8,259 nt of DNA from an uncultured Lachnospiraceae bacterium (GCA_947177465.1 CAMWUP010000079.1:1-8259); one strand, 5' to 3'. Positions 1-6,719 are shown, numbered from the stretch's first letter. Made by a program: numbers and translations. Notes: generated by a model from the letters alone, not told the origin.

Positions 1-4
1 CATT

Positions 5-69
5 TTTGTATTATTTATAGTAATACAAACAATACAAACTGTCAAGAATGATAGAATTAAATTTGTATT
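5..69. promoter_or_regulatory. Cluster of four AATACAAA/TTTGTATT boxes, putative operator
   Basis: TTTGTATTA (5-13) and TAATACAAA (21-29) form a perfect 9-base inverted repeat around a 7-base centre. A second direct copy, AATACAAA (31-38), follows at a 9-base period, and a fourth, inverted copy, TTTGTATT, lies at 62-69. The last copy overlaps the proposed -35 box of the downstream promoter. Paired palindromic boxes around a promoter are typical of a dimeric repressor site, but the regulator is not identifiable here. The region is very AT-rich, so part of the pattern could be compositional. Confidence 0.45.
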
Positions 70-91
70 TTTATAGCAGCAATGATACAAT
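63..91 (+). promoter_or_regulatory. Putative sigma-A promoter of the DUF2164 gene
   Basis: The proposed -35 box is TTGTAT (63-68), the spacer is 17 bases, and the -10 box is TACAAT (86-91, 5 of 6 matches to consensus). Transcription would start near 98, giving a leader of about 38 bases before the start codon at 136. The -35 box is weak (3 of 6) and coincides with one of the repeated boxes, which fits a regulated promoter. Confidence 0.45.
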
Positions 92-135
92 AAAAAAACA
101 GGTCTTTGCCAAATAACACAGAAACGAGGATTCAT

Positions 136-396
136 ATGCCAAGACACAAGCAGGAAACACTGTTAAAACTGACAGACAAGCAAAAAGAACTCTTAAAAGA
201 CGAAATCAAAGCATTTTATCATGATGTGCGGGGAGATAAAATCGGAATCATCGAGCAGGAACAGCTTCTTGATTTGTTCGTCGAGCACTTAGCTCCCATT
301 GTATACAACAAAGCGCTCGACGATGCACAGTATTGGTATAAAAGACAATTAGAAAATATGGAGTCTGACTTCTTTTCCCTGTATCGGAACTTTTAG
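136..396 (+). CDS. DUF2164 family small protein
   Basis: This is an 86-residue, charged, soluble protein with no signal peptide or membrane segment. The sequence seen here (KLTDKQKELLKDEI near residues 11-24, then LLDLFVEHLAPIVYNKALDD near 44-63, then a YWYKRQLENMESD tail) matches my memory of the DUF2164 family, small proteins of about 80 residues with the pattern LLDFxxxxxGPxxYNxAxxDA. No biochemical role is established to my knowledge. I chose ATG at 136 because GAGGA lies at 126-130, five bases before it. An in-frame TTG at 106 would add ten residues but lacks a ribosome binding site. Its stop codon overlaps that of the converging MATE gene by four bases. The upstream box cluster suggests regulated expression. 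Confidence 0.8.
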   Translation: MPRHKQETLLKLTDKQKELLKDEIKAFYHDVRGDKIGIIEQEQLLDLFVEHLAPIVYNKALDDAQYWYKRQLENMESDFFSLYRNF

Positions 397-1787
397 TCCT
401 CCACCACAATGTTGGACAGCCACACGCCCTTTTTCACAAGCGCAAAACCTATCACGCATTTTATCAAATCTAACATTTGGCAGCACAAATACAGCGGTAC
501 AATAGGAACCGTCGTAAACCGGCTCAAGATATACGCGCAGGGGATGCTGACGCACCAGACAAACACACTGTCAAATAAGAAGGTAATGATTGTCCTGCCG
601 CCGGCGCGCAGGGTAAAGTAACAGGCATTCAGAAACGCACAAACCGGAATATAGACAGCTACAATCCTGATAAACCATGTGGCAAGCGCCCGCACAGAAT
701 CCGTGGTATTGTACATCATCGGGAAAAGCGGTGCGAGAACCGCCAGCACCGCGCCAACCGCCACACAGGACATAACCGTAAATACAATCAGCTTTCTGTC
801 CGTATCCTTCGCCTCTTCCATCTTGCCTGCCCCCAAAAGCTGTCCGATGATAATGGAGACCGCATTGCCCATGGAAATATAGACCACACCGAAAAGATTG
901 GAAATCGTTGAGGAAATATTTAAGCCCGCTACGGTTTCCAGGCCACGGATAGAGTAGCACTGTGTCAGCACCGCTATGCCCGCTGCCCACAAGACCTCAT
1001 TCAGCATCAGCGGCGTGCCCTTTACCAATATCTTGGACACCAGATTACCCGGGATATAGAGACTCTTGTACGCATCGGTAATAAATGGATATTTGTCCGC
1101 ATGCCTGTGCGTCCAGACAAGCACAATCGCCAACTCTACATATCTTGCCACCACTGTTGCAGCCGCCGCCCCCGCAACTCCCATCGCCGGAAATCCAAAC
1201 ATACCAAAAATCAGAACCGCATTGAGGCAGAGATTGACAATGACCGCCACAATGCCTGCCTTCATCGGCACCACCGTCTCCCCACATTCCCGCAGCGTAC
1301 TGGTATAACACTGTTCCCAGGCAAAGGGCGGCAGTCCAATCAGCATAATCATCAGATACTGCCTGCCGTAATGCAGCGCCGCTTCAAGCTGCTCCACATT
1401 TTCCTCCCCATGCAGATACAGCTTAATCAGCATATCGCCGCCAAACAGAAACAAAAGCGCCGCCGCAATTGTAATCACCGCCGCCGCAATAAGCTTAAAA
1501 CGGAAGGTATGCCTTACCCCGTCTGGCTTGCCGCAGCCGAAAAACTGCGCGCCGAAAATACCCGCGCCGGATATCGCCCCAAAAATCCCCAGATTGAACA
1601 CAAATATAAGCTGGTTTACAATGGCTACGCCCGACATGGGCTCCGTTCCCACGCGGCCCACCATGATATTGTCCAAAAGACTGACAAAATTTGTGATGCC
1701 GTTCTGTACCATAATCGGCACCACCACTGCCAGCACCATAGCATAAAAAGCTTTATCTCCAATGTATTTCCTGATACCCTTTTGCAT
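393..1787 (-). CDS. MATE family efflux transporter
   Basis: This is a 464-residue polytopic inner-membrane protein with about twelve hydrophobic segments in two MatE halves (roughly residues 15-225 and 235-455). Such proteins export cationic drugs or metabolites by Na+ or H+ antiport; the substrate here is unknown. The N-terminal signature VPIMVQNGITNFVSLLDNI, followed by MVGRVG, spans about residues 23-47 and is characteristic of the family; length is normal. I prefer ATG at 1787 because AAGGAG ends nine bases before it. A TTG at 1805 in the same frame would overlap the upstream gene's stop as ATGA-like coupling, but it would sit upstream of that ribosome binding site; ATG at 1796 touches it directly. 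The gene lies 14 bases downstream of the radical-SAM gene, so the two are probably co-transcribed. It is relatively GC-rich for the window. Confidence 0.92.
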   Translation of the reverse strand: MQKGIRKYIGDKAFYAMVLAVVVPIMVQNGITNFVSLLDNIMVGRVGTEPMSGVAIVNQLIFVFNLGIFGAISGAGIFGAQFFGCGKPDGVRHTFRFKLIAAAVITIAAALLFLFGGDMLIKLYLHGEENVEQLEAALHYGRQYLMIMLIGLPPFAWEQCYTSTLRECGETVVPMKAGIVAVIVNLCLNAVLIFGMFGFPAMGVAGAAAATVVARYVELAIVLVWTHRHADKYPFITDAYKSLYIPGNLVSKILVKGTPLMLNEVLWAAGIAVLTQCYSIRGLETVAGLNISSTISNLFGVVYISMGNAVSIIIGQLLGAGKMEEAKDTDRKLIVFTVMSCVAVGAVLAVLAPLFPMMYNTTDSVRALATWFIRIVAVYIPVCAFLNACYFTLRAGGRTIITFLFDSVFVWCVSIPCAYILSRFTTVPIVPLYLCCQMLDLIKCVIGFALVKKGVWLSNIVVED

Positions 1788-1801
1788 CTCCCTCATCTCC
1801 T

Positions 1802-2497
1802 TCAATCTATGCCCCGCAGTTCTACCCTTGCGATATTGCGCCTTACAATTTGGGCAAACTCTTCCATTTCTTCTTTAGAATAAGCCGTAAAGCCACCTGC
1901 AATCACATTTTCATTGTCCTGATATGCCTGCAGAAAGTATGCCTTCGCTCCGGCAAGCCATTCCCCTATGGCTGCAAAATCCTCTTTTCTGTGAAGCTCT
2001 TTTACTACTGTGGTACGAAACTCATAGGCAATCGAGCTTTTCTTTAAGATTTCCACACTCTCTTCAATGCCCTCAATATTCAAAGCTTCCCTTCCCACAG
2101 TCATTGCGTAGCGCTCTTTTGTATTCTTAATATCCATTGCCACATAATCAAGTGCCCCGCTATCCAAAAGGTCCTTCAGCACTTTAGGTCTGCAGCCGTT
2201 GGTGTCCAGCTTCACCAGATAACCTATTTCCTTTATTTTTCCAACAAATGCAGACAAATCCGGCTGCATTGTCGGCTCCCCGCCGGTGATGCACACACCC
2301 GTCAGGATTCCCTTCCTTTTTTTTAAAAATGCAAGGACTTCCGCTTCCGGTATCTTTACAAGCCCCGCCGTCCCCAGCACCAAATCCCGATTGTGACAGA
2401 ACGGACAACAAAAATTACAGCCCCCCGTAAAAATGGTGGCTGCTACATGCTCCGGAAAATCCAGCAATGTCGTTTTATTTAACCCGTATATCTGCAT
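1802..2497 (-). CDS. Radical-SAM activating protein, NrdG2-type (anaerobic ribonucleotide reductase activating protein family)
   Basis: This 231-residue cytosolic protein has the radical-SAM cluster motif CX3CX2C at C27, C31 and C34 (GGCNFCCPFCHN) and the SAM-binding TGGEPT at 71-76. The opening (YGLNKTTLLDFPEHVAATIF) matches the family usually called anaerobic ribonucleoside-triphosphate reductase activating protein (TIGR02495/NrdG2-like), which resembles PflA and NrdG in using a [4Fe-4S] cluster and SAM to make a glycyl radical on a partner enzyme. No ribonucleotide reductase or other glycyl-radical enzyme gene is in the window, so the target is unknown and the name is a family label. The start ATG at 2497 is preceded by AAAGAGG with about eight bases of spacing. 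It is the first gene of a pair with the MATE transporter. Confidence 0.88.
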   Translation of the reverse strand: MQIYGLNKTTLLDFPEHVAATIFTGGCNFCCPFCHNRDLVLGTAGLVKIPEAEVLAFLKKRKGILTGVCITGGEPTMQPDLSAFVGKIKEIGYLVKLDTNGCRPKVLKDLLDSGALDYVAMDIKNTKERYAMTVGREALNIEGIEESVEILKKSSIAYEFRTTVVKELHRKEDFAAIGEWLAGAKAYFLQAYQDNENVIAGGFTAYSKEEMEEFAQIVRRNIARVELRGID

Positions 2498-2502
2498 CCT
2501 GC

Positions 2503-2531
2503 TTGCCTCTTTCTCTTTTGGCAGTTATAAT
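2503..2531 (+). promoter_or_regulatory. Putative promoter of tadA
   Basis: TTGCCT (2503-2508, 4 of 6) lies 17 bases before a perfect TATAAT (2526-2531). Transcription would start near 2538, giving a leader of about 136 bases before the tadA start. The leader holds a possible 7-base-pair hairpin (GAAGCGC ... GCGTTTC, about 2619-2640) with no U-run, so it is not an obvious terminator. The box overlaps the minus-strand promoter, so the two probably cannot be occupied at once. Confidence 0.5.
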
Positions 2532-2555
2532 ACATAATAACACAATACATGTGAA
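2527..2555 (-). promoter_or_regulatory. Putative promoter of the radical-SAM/MATE pair
   Basis: On the minus strand, TTCACA (2550-2555, 5 of 6) is followed by a 17-base spacer and TATTAT (2527-2532, 5 of 6). Transcription would start near 2520, leaving a leader of about 23 bases before the ATG at 2497. It overlaps the proposed tadA promoter on the other strand. Confidence 0.6.
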
Positions 2556-2673
2556 ATGCAACTAAAATGTTGGGTAACTGCGGATGGTTCGCTGCCCTCA
2601 CCTGTGGCTTGAATTAGGGAAGCGCTTTCATCAGCGTTTCGCTAGAAATATAAAACAAAGGAGTTTCCACACG

Positions 2674-3189
2674 ATGGAATTACATGAAAAATATATGAGG
2701 GAGGCCTTAAGGCAGGCAAGGAAGGCGTATGCGCTTGGCGAGGTGCCGATTGGCTGTGTTATTGTCTGCGAAGGTAAGATTATAGGCAGGGGCTATAACC
2801 GACGCAATACGGATAAAAATACGCTGTCCCATGCGGAGATTACCGCCATCAATAAGGCAAGTAAATATATCGGCGACTGGCGGCTGGAGGACTGCACGCT
2901 CTATGTGACATTGGAGCCGTGCCAGATGTGCTCCGGAGCCATCGTGCAGGCGCGGATTCCTGAGGTTGTCATCGGCTGCATGAACCCGAAGGCTGGATGT
3001 GCCGGTTCCATTTTAAATATTTTACAGATGCCTGAGTTCAATCATCAGGTCAATGTCACAAAAGGCGTTTTAGAGAATGCATGCAGCGATATGCTTACTA
3101 CCTTTTTTAAAGAGCTTCGTACTCGAAACAAACTGGAGAAAGAGATGAAAAAACATGAGGAAACCGACAATCCATCACAAAATGCATAA
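2674..3189 (+). CDS. tadA: tRNA-specific adenosine deaminase TadA
   Basis: This 171-residue cytosolic zinc enzyme converts A34 to inosine in tRNA-Arg(ACG), which lets one tRNA read several arginine codons. The catalytic HAE triad is at 53-55 (LSHAEITAIN). The zinc ligands are C83 and C86 in EPCQMCSGAI, and the conserved NPKAGCAGSILNIL follows at about 104-117. These are diagnostic of TadA and its close relatives. I chose ATG at 2674 because AAAGGAG sits at 2657-2663 and the family begins with a short helix just here; the same frame stays open back to 2584 but encodes nothing TadA-like. The lysine/glutamate-rich tail after about residue 150 is a little longer than typical. The 3' end overlaps the next gene by 35 bases, which suggests translational coupling. 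Confidence 0.93.
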   Translation: MELHEKYMREALRQARKAYALGEVPIGCVIVCEGKIIGRGYNRRNTDKNTLSHAEITAINKASKYIGDWRLEDCTLYVTLEPCQMCSGAIVQARIPEVVIGCMNPKAGCAGSILNILQMPEFNHQVNVTKGVLENACSDMLTTFFKELRTRNKLEKEMKKHEETDNPSQNA

Positions 3190-4407
3190 CCCTGTATGGG
3201 TAGTTTTACTGCTGTTTTCCCTGTGCTTCTCCGGATGCAGCGTGCAGAAGGACAAAGCCTTAGGCAACTCCGCAGACCTTCCCTCCGACACACTTGCGCC
3301 CGAGACAGAAGCGCTCTTTAGCCAGATATTGCTGTATTTGCAGGAAGGCTTTCGCCAACACGATATTTCTAAGACCTACCAGGTTTATTTTACTCCCCCC
3401 GATGAAGCCTACACGGACGACAACGGCAATACGGTTATGCACTGTGATTTGCTGTTGGAGGATACGGACAACAATGGAACAAAATCTATCTATTGGTATG
3501 AAAATGTTAACTACATCTTTGATGAGGACTCTGGCTGGTATACCTTTACATGGCAGTACGAACCTGTGATGACACAGGATGATTCTTTGGCTTATGATGC
3601 CGATTCCTCTCACGTAGCAGAACTGTTGGAGAACTACATTTATGAAACCGCGCTGTCTGTTGACACTGTCATTGATACGCCGATACGGTATTATGCACCT
3701 TCCGGTCCTTTTATCTTTGACAGCCTTTTTGCCACGTTCTCCCCTTTTTCTTTTTCAAAACACATGGCAAGCTCGTCAGACAAGCTTTATACCTATCAGG
3801 ACAACCGAATGGGCGTTTCCGTTATCATCCATTACCCCGCCCTGCATGTTTCGGATTCCGACTTGACAAGAACCCTCAACGCACATATCCGTGACGCCTT
3901 TTTCTATGGTTATAACTGGAATGAAGAACCCAACCTGCTTATGCCGGAAAGAGATATCCTCACCTCCATTGAGCGAGATTATCTTATTACAAGAGAGGAC
4001 GAACAATATTTTTCTATATGCATTTCCGAATATAATGAAGTCCGCCGCGCCGCAGGTCCCAATGAGTGGAAAACAGGCCTTACACTCTCTTTGGAAACGG
4101 AGAGGTTCTTACGCTCCGCGATATCGTCAGCGAAAAATATACCGTAGGACTGCTTCTTGACAGTGGGGCTTTTCATTGTATATGGGGGGATTTAAGTGAT
4201 TATCTTGATGAGGAATGGATGGCGGAAATCGCAGAACATTATCAATACTGGGAATTGGAAGACTTCGATACCATGTTTTATCTGACGGGTGACAGTCTTG
4301 GACTTATCGTTACCGTATTGGGCAGTGATGAATATATCTGTATCGAAGCCAAATTAAGCGACTTGGGACTGGATGAGTGGATTGCTGCTTCTTTGGCAGA
4401 GCGGTAG
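3155..4407 (+). pseudogene. Lipoprotein with DUF3298-like C-terminus, disrupted by a frameshift
   Basis: The first frame (3155-4147) opens with a signal peptide: basic start, hydrophobic stretch at about residues 14-25, and FSGC with lipidation cysteine C28. A long extracytoplasmic domain follows. It contains NEWKTGLTLSLET just before 4100 and then runs into nonsense and a stop at 4147. The -1 frame takes over from about 4100 with GEVLTLRDIVSEKY and continues to 4407, ending FYLTGDSLGLIVTV ... IEAKLSDLG. Joined, this reads as the usual DUF3298/RsiV-like ending (a LxTGExLTLxD turn followed by a strand-rich tail). A missing G in ACGGGAG, now ACGGAG, would explain it. The intact protein would be about 416 residues, anchored outside the membrane. 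The start at 3155 lies inside tadA's 3' end. Function is unknown; the truncated 330-residue product may still be exported. A sequencing error is possible. Confidence 0.72.
4097..4102 (+). other. Site of the one-base frameshift
   Basis: The sequence reads ACGGAG here. Upstream the 3155 frame encodes DUF3298-like sequence (SLET), and downstream the -1 frame encodes the continuation (GEVLTL). Restoring one G gives SLETGEVLTL. No clean slippery heptamer is present at the switch point, so programmed frameshifting is not favoured over mutation or base-calling error. Confidence 0.65.
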
Positions 4408-4417
4408 CGCCGTCTTG

Positions 4418-4434
4418 GGGTGTATACCCTTTTT
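4418..4434 (+). terminator. Possible short terminator after the frameshifted lipoprotein gene
   Basis: GGGT (4418-4421), loop GTAT, ACCC (4426-4429) are followed directly by TTTTT (4430-4434). The stem is only four base pairs, so it is weak, but it is placed 11 bases after the stop codon and just before the tail-to-tail meeting with the minus-strand lipoprotein gene. Confidence 0.35.
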
Positions 4435-4435
4435 A

Positions 4436-5284
4436 TCAATGTATATCAGCAAATTGAACCGTTTGGGCTATTTCTATAACCTCCGCTTTCGTAAACAAAT
4501 CTGCTCTCAAGCGAAGGTTATAGCAGTAAAAGTCCGACTCCTGTGCAAAATATACGCTATAATACTGTGTGGATTCTCCATCCTCCTCTGCCGACATTAA
4601 TGTGAGCAATGCCGGACATTGCTCTATGGAAAGCCTCTCTTTCTCACTGTGGTAAATATCATTATCATAGTGCGCAACCGAAAGCATTTCTCCCGAAACA
4701 ATACTTGGGCTTACCCGGTCTCCATTTAAAATATAAATTCCGCCGCATGGAACAGTGCCGTTTCCATCAACAAGCGTCAGGCTGCAGCCGCCAAAATGAC
4801 CCGCATACAAATCATAGTCTTCTACCAGAATTTCTTCTGGAAACGCAAAGGTTAAATAGTCATCCATCAGCACTTCATTGCAAAGCAAATGCTCTATATT
4901 GCCTGTACGAATATCAATACTAAGCATTGTCTGCATGTCTACCAGCCGTACAAACCCTAATTGCCCATCTGACCTGCTTGAAAACTCCAGTTGGTATTCC
5001 TTATTTTCTTCCAAAATCGTATAATAATAAAACGACAAGGATGACTCTGACAGCCCTTCCCACACAAGCAGGTCCTGCAGGGAAAGCTCCTCTTTTTCGG
5101 CAAGCAGCTTTATCTTATCCATTGTCAGTTCTTCTTTTATAATTTCTTCCTGCTCATTCTCTGTTTTGACCGGCAGCGCATTGTCTGCTATTTCTGTTTC
5201 TTCCATCTCTTTTGTTTTTTCTGCCTGTGCAGCGCACCCTGCACAAAACAACAGGAACGCAAGAAGAATATATAACTTTTTCAT
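4436..5284 (-). CDS. Putative lipoprotein of unknown function
   Basis: This 282-residue protein begins MKKLYILLAFLLFCAGC: two lysines, a hydrophobic core and a lipobox-like CAGC with C17 as the likely lipidated residue. The -3 residue is cysteine, not the usual leucine, so lipidation is probable but not certain. Residues 18-55 are a glutamate/lysine-rich linker. The rest (about 56-282) looks like a compact, strand-rich extracellular domain with several aromatic patches (FYYYTI, QYYSVYF, FYCYNL). I do not recognise a family. The start at 5284 has GGGGG five to nine bases upstream. The gene follows the SpoIID-like gene by 18 bases and is probably in the same operon. Both products are predicted to act outside the membrane, so a shared envelope role is plausible, but that rests on context only. 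Confidence 0.75.
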   Translation of the reverse strand: MKKLYILLAFLLFCAGCAAQAEKTKEMEETEIADNALPVKTENEQEEIIKEELTMDKIKLLAEKEELSLQDLLVWEGLSESSLSFYYYTILEENKEYQLEFSSRSDGQLGFVRLVDMQTMLSIDIRTGNIEHLLCNEVLMDDYLTFAFPEEILVEDYDLYAGHFGGCSLTLVDGNGTVPCGGIYILNGDRVSPSIVSGEMLSVAHYDNDIYHSEKERLSIEQCPALLTLMSAEEDGESTQYYSVYFAQESDFYCYNLRLRADLFTKAEVIEIAQTVQFADIH

Positions 5285-5302
5285 ATTGCCCCCATCTAAC
5301 TT

Positions 5303-6469
5303 CTATTGATGTACCACAATTTTTACTCGTGCACCCCGAATTCCTGGTGCACTTCCGTAATACTCCTGCAAAATTTGAAGACAACTATATCCGTTTTGCG
5401 CCAATGCAAGTGCTCCCGCTTGGTTCAAAATGCCACTATGTATATTTCCTTCATTTGTACGATATTGTGTTTCAAATATACTTTCTGTATCTTCTGTAAC
5501 TAATGCAAGCCCATTTGCATAAGCCAATGCATTTTCCAGATAACGTAAGTATTGTGCGCCCTGACTTTCTATATTGCTGGCAGAATAGCACCAATAATTT
5601 TGATCATTTGAATTATCTAAAACGCAAGCATAATACGGTGCATAATTTCTTTTCGGATTCACTGTATTATACCACGCATACATTTTACTAGCCATCACTC
5701 CTGCCTGTAAATACGAAGGGTAATCCGCATACCTTGCAACTACCCACTCTTGACCAACTGTATTTTTTAAATATGTCACAAAATCTAAAGAAGCCTTGTT
5801 TGAACCATGATAATTGATATTATCATTTTTTGTAAAATACACCATTATGCTTGTTGGCGCAGACAGTGATGTGGTGGTCAGAAACATACCATTTTGTGAT
5901 ATGGTTCTGCCATCTATCATTGATTGCAGCTGTGCTTCTTGCCTTGACGCAAATACGCGCTCATTAGCACCTCCAAATTGCTCTCCATTCTCTAAAATAA
6001 ACTGTATATAGGGCACTGAAACACGTTCAATTTTCCAAACATTATTCTCTTTAGCCAAAACAAAACATACATACGAAATAGTGGAACCATTATTTTCTTT
6101 TATTTCCTGTTCCACATATACACATTTTAACTCGCCATACATTTGTACTTCAGAAAAATTAATTGCACTTGCTAAATACGCCGTCTCGTCGGTCAACACT
6201 TTAATATTTACTGCTTCCAACTCCTGATTGTTGAAAAATGCTTGTTCACCATATTGAACTAAATGTTCATACATCAAGTTACGCTGATCTATTGTAAATA
6301 ACGAAATATAATCATCAACATTTTTATCATTTACATATTGATAGTATTTTAATATCACTTCCGTTTCATCATTATTTTCCACAATCTCTAATTGTTCTGC
6401 AGCATTTATAAAAATGCTATTCCCTAACAACACCACTAATAGTATCAGCACGCCAAATATTTTTTTCAT
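5303..6469 (-). CDS. Secreted protein with divergent SpoIID/LytB-like C-terminal domain
   Basis: This is a 388-residue protein. Residues 1-24 form a signal peptide (KK, hydrophobic core, probable cleavage at INA/AE), with no lipobox. Residues 33-160 (EVILKYYQYVNDKNVDDYISL ...) resemble an NTF2/SnoaL-like or DUF4829-type fold. Residues 226-373 look like SpoIID/LytB: YLKNTVGQEW with E241 at the place of the catalytic glutamate, then AGVMASKMYAWY where the family has EALKAQAxAARTYA, and near the end SGILNQAGALALAQNGY plus ILQEYYG where the family has GxGMSQxGAxxMAxxGxxxxxILxxYY. SpoIID is a lytic transglycosylase acting on peptidoglycan during engulfment; this copy is diverged, so activity is uncertain. 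AAAGGGGG lies eight bases before the ATG at 6469. The 5' part is strikingly AT-rich (11 G/C in the 60 bases 6301-6360), unlike the MATE gene. It is first in a pair with the 4436-5284 lipoprotein. Confidence 0.72.
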   Translation of the reverse strand: MKKIFGVLILLVVLLGNSIFINAAEQLEIVENNDETEVILKYYQYVNDKNVDDYISLFTIDQRNLMYEHLVQYGEQAFFNNQELEAVNIKVLTDETAYLASAINFSEVQMYGELKCVYVEQEIKENNGSTISYVCFVLAKENNVWKIERVSVPYIQFILENGEQFGGANERVFASRQEAQLQSMIDGRTISQNGMFLTTTSLSAPTSIMVYFTKNDNINYHGSNKASLDFVTYLKNTVGQEWVVARYADYPSYLQAGVMASKMYAWYNTVNPKRNYAPYYACVLDNSNDQNYWCYSASNIESQGAQYLRYLENALAYANGLALVTEDTESIFETQYRTNEGNIHSGILNQAGALALAQNGYSCLQILQEYYGSAPGIRGARVKIVVHQ

Positions 6470-6519
6470 CCCATGTGCCCCCTTTTGCAGTCTATTGCCA
6501 CTTATAAAGTGTTATTTTT

Positions 6520-6548
6520 ATTTTATTGTGTCTCTAATTACAATTCAA
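6520..6548 (-). promoter_or_regulatory. Putative promoter of the SpoIID-like operon
   Basis: On the minus strand, TTGAAT (6543-6548) is followed by a 17-base spacer and TAAAAT (6520-6525, 5 of 6). Transcription would start near 6513, about 44 bases before the start codon. A perfect TTGACA also lies at 6559-6564 on this strand but has no good -10 box at the right distance. The boxes look like vegetative sigma-A type; I see no obvious sporulation sigma-factor motif. Confidence 0.5.
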
Positions 6549-6568
6549 GGGACAGAGTTGTCAACGCT

Positions 6569-6604
6569 GGCATTGAAAAACACAGAGGAAGCTAAACCAA
6601 TGCC
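6569..6604. repeat. Inverted repeat upstream of the SpoIID-like promoter
   Basis: GGCATTG (6569-6575) is perfectly repeated in inverted form as CAATGCC (6598-6604), with 22 bases between. It has no U-run on either side. It lies about 55-90 bases upstream of the proposed start of transcription, so it could be a regulator site, or chance. Confidence 0.3.
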
Positions 6605-6719
6605 TTGCAGAGAAAATTTTGAGATGTTGGCGGGAAAATACTAGAAAGAGAAACTTAAAATCAAATCGCAGTAAATGATAAAAAAGACCCGAAAAACAGA
6701 ATATAACGCAAGAGTAGGG

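Noticed and set aside
1..3. Minus-strand ATG at the very left edge as the start of a divergent gene
   Set aside because: No ribosome binding site precedes it, and nothing beyond the edge can be seen.
571..990. Minus-strand open frame of 139 codons within the MATE gene
   Set aside because: Out-of-frame shadow of the transporter on the same strand, with cysteine- and glycine-rich low-complexity sequence.
1101..1883. Open frame of 260 codons on the plus strand
   Set aside because: It is antisense to the MATE and radical-SAM genes, is rich in H, R, N and Q with no recognisable domain, and has no ribosome binding site. It is a by-product of GC-rich codons on the other strand.
2584..2673. N-terminal extension of TadA
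   Set aside because: The frame is open, but the extra 30 residues are not TadA-like, and a clear AAAGGAG precedes the ATG at 2674.
4097..4147. Programmed -1 ribosomal frameshift in the lipoprotein gene
   Set aside because: No X XXY YYZ heptamer occurs at the switch point. The nearest candidate (GCGAAAAAT at about 4130) is imperfect and lies downstream of where the family-like sequence already changes frame.
6559..6564. Perfect TTGACA on the minus strand as the SpoIID-like promoter
   Set aside because: At 17-18 bases spacing the -10 candidate is poor (TAATTA). The TTGAAT-17-TAAAAT pair is better.
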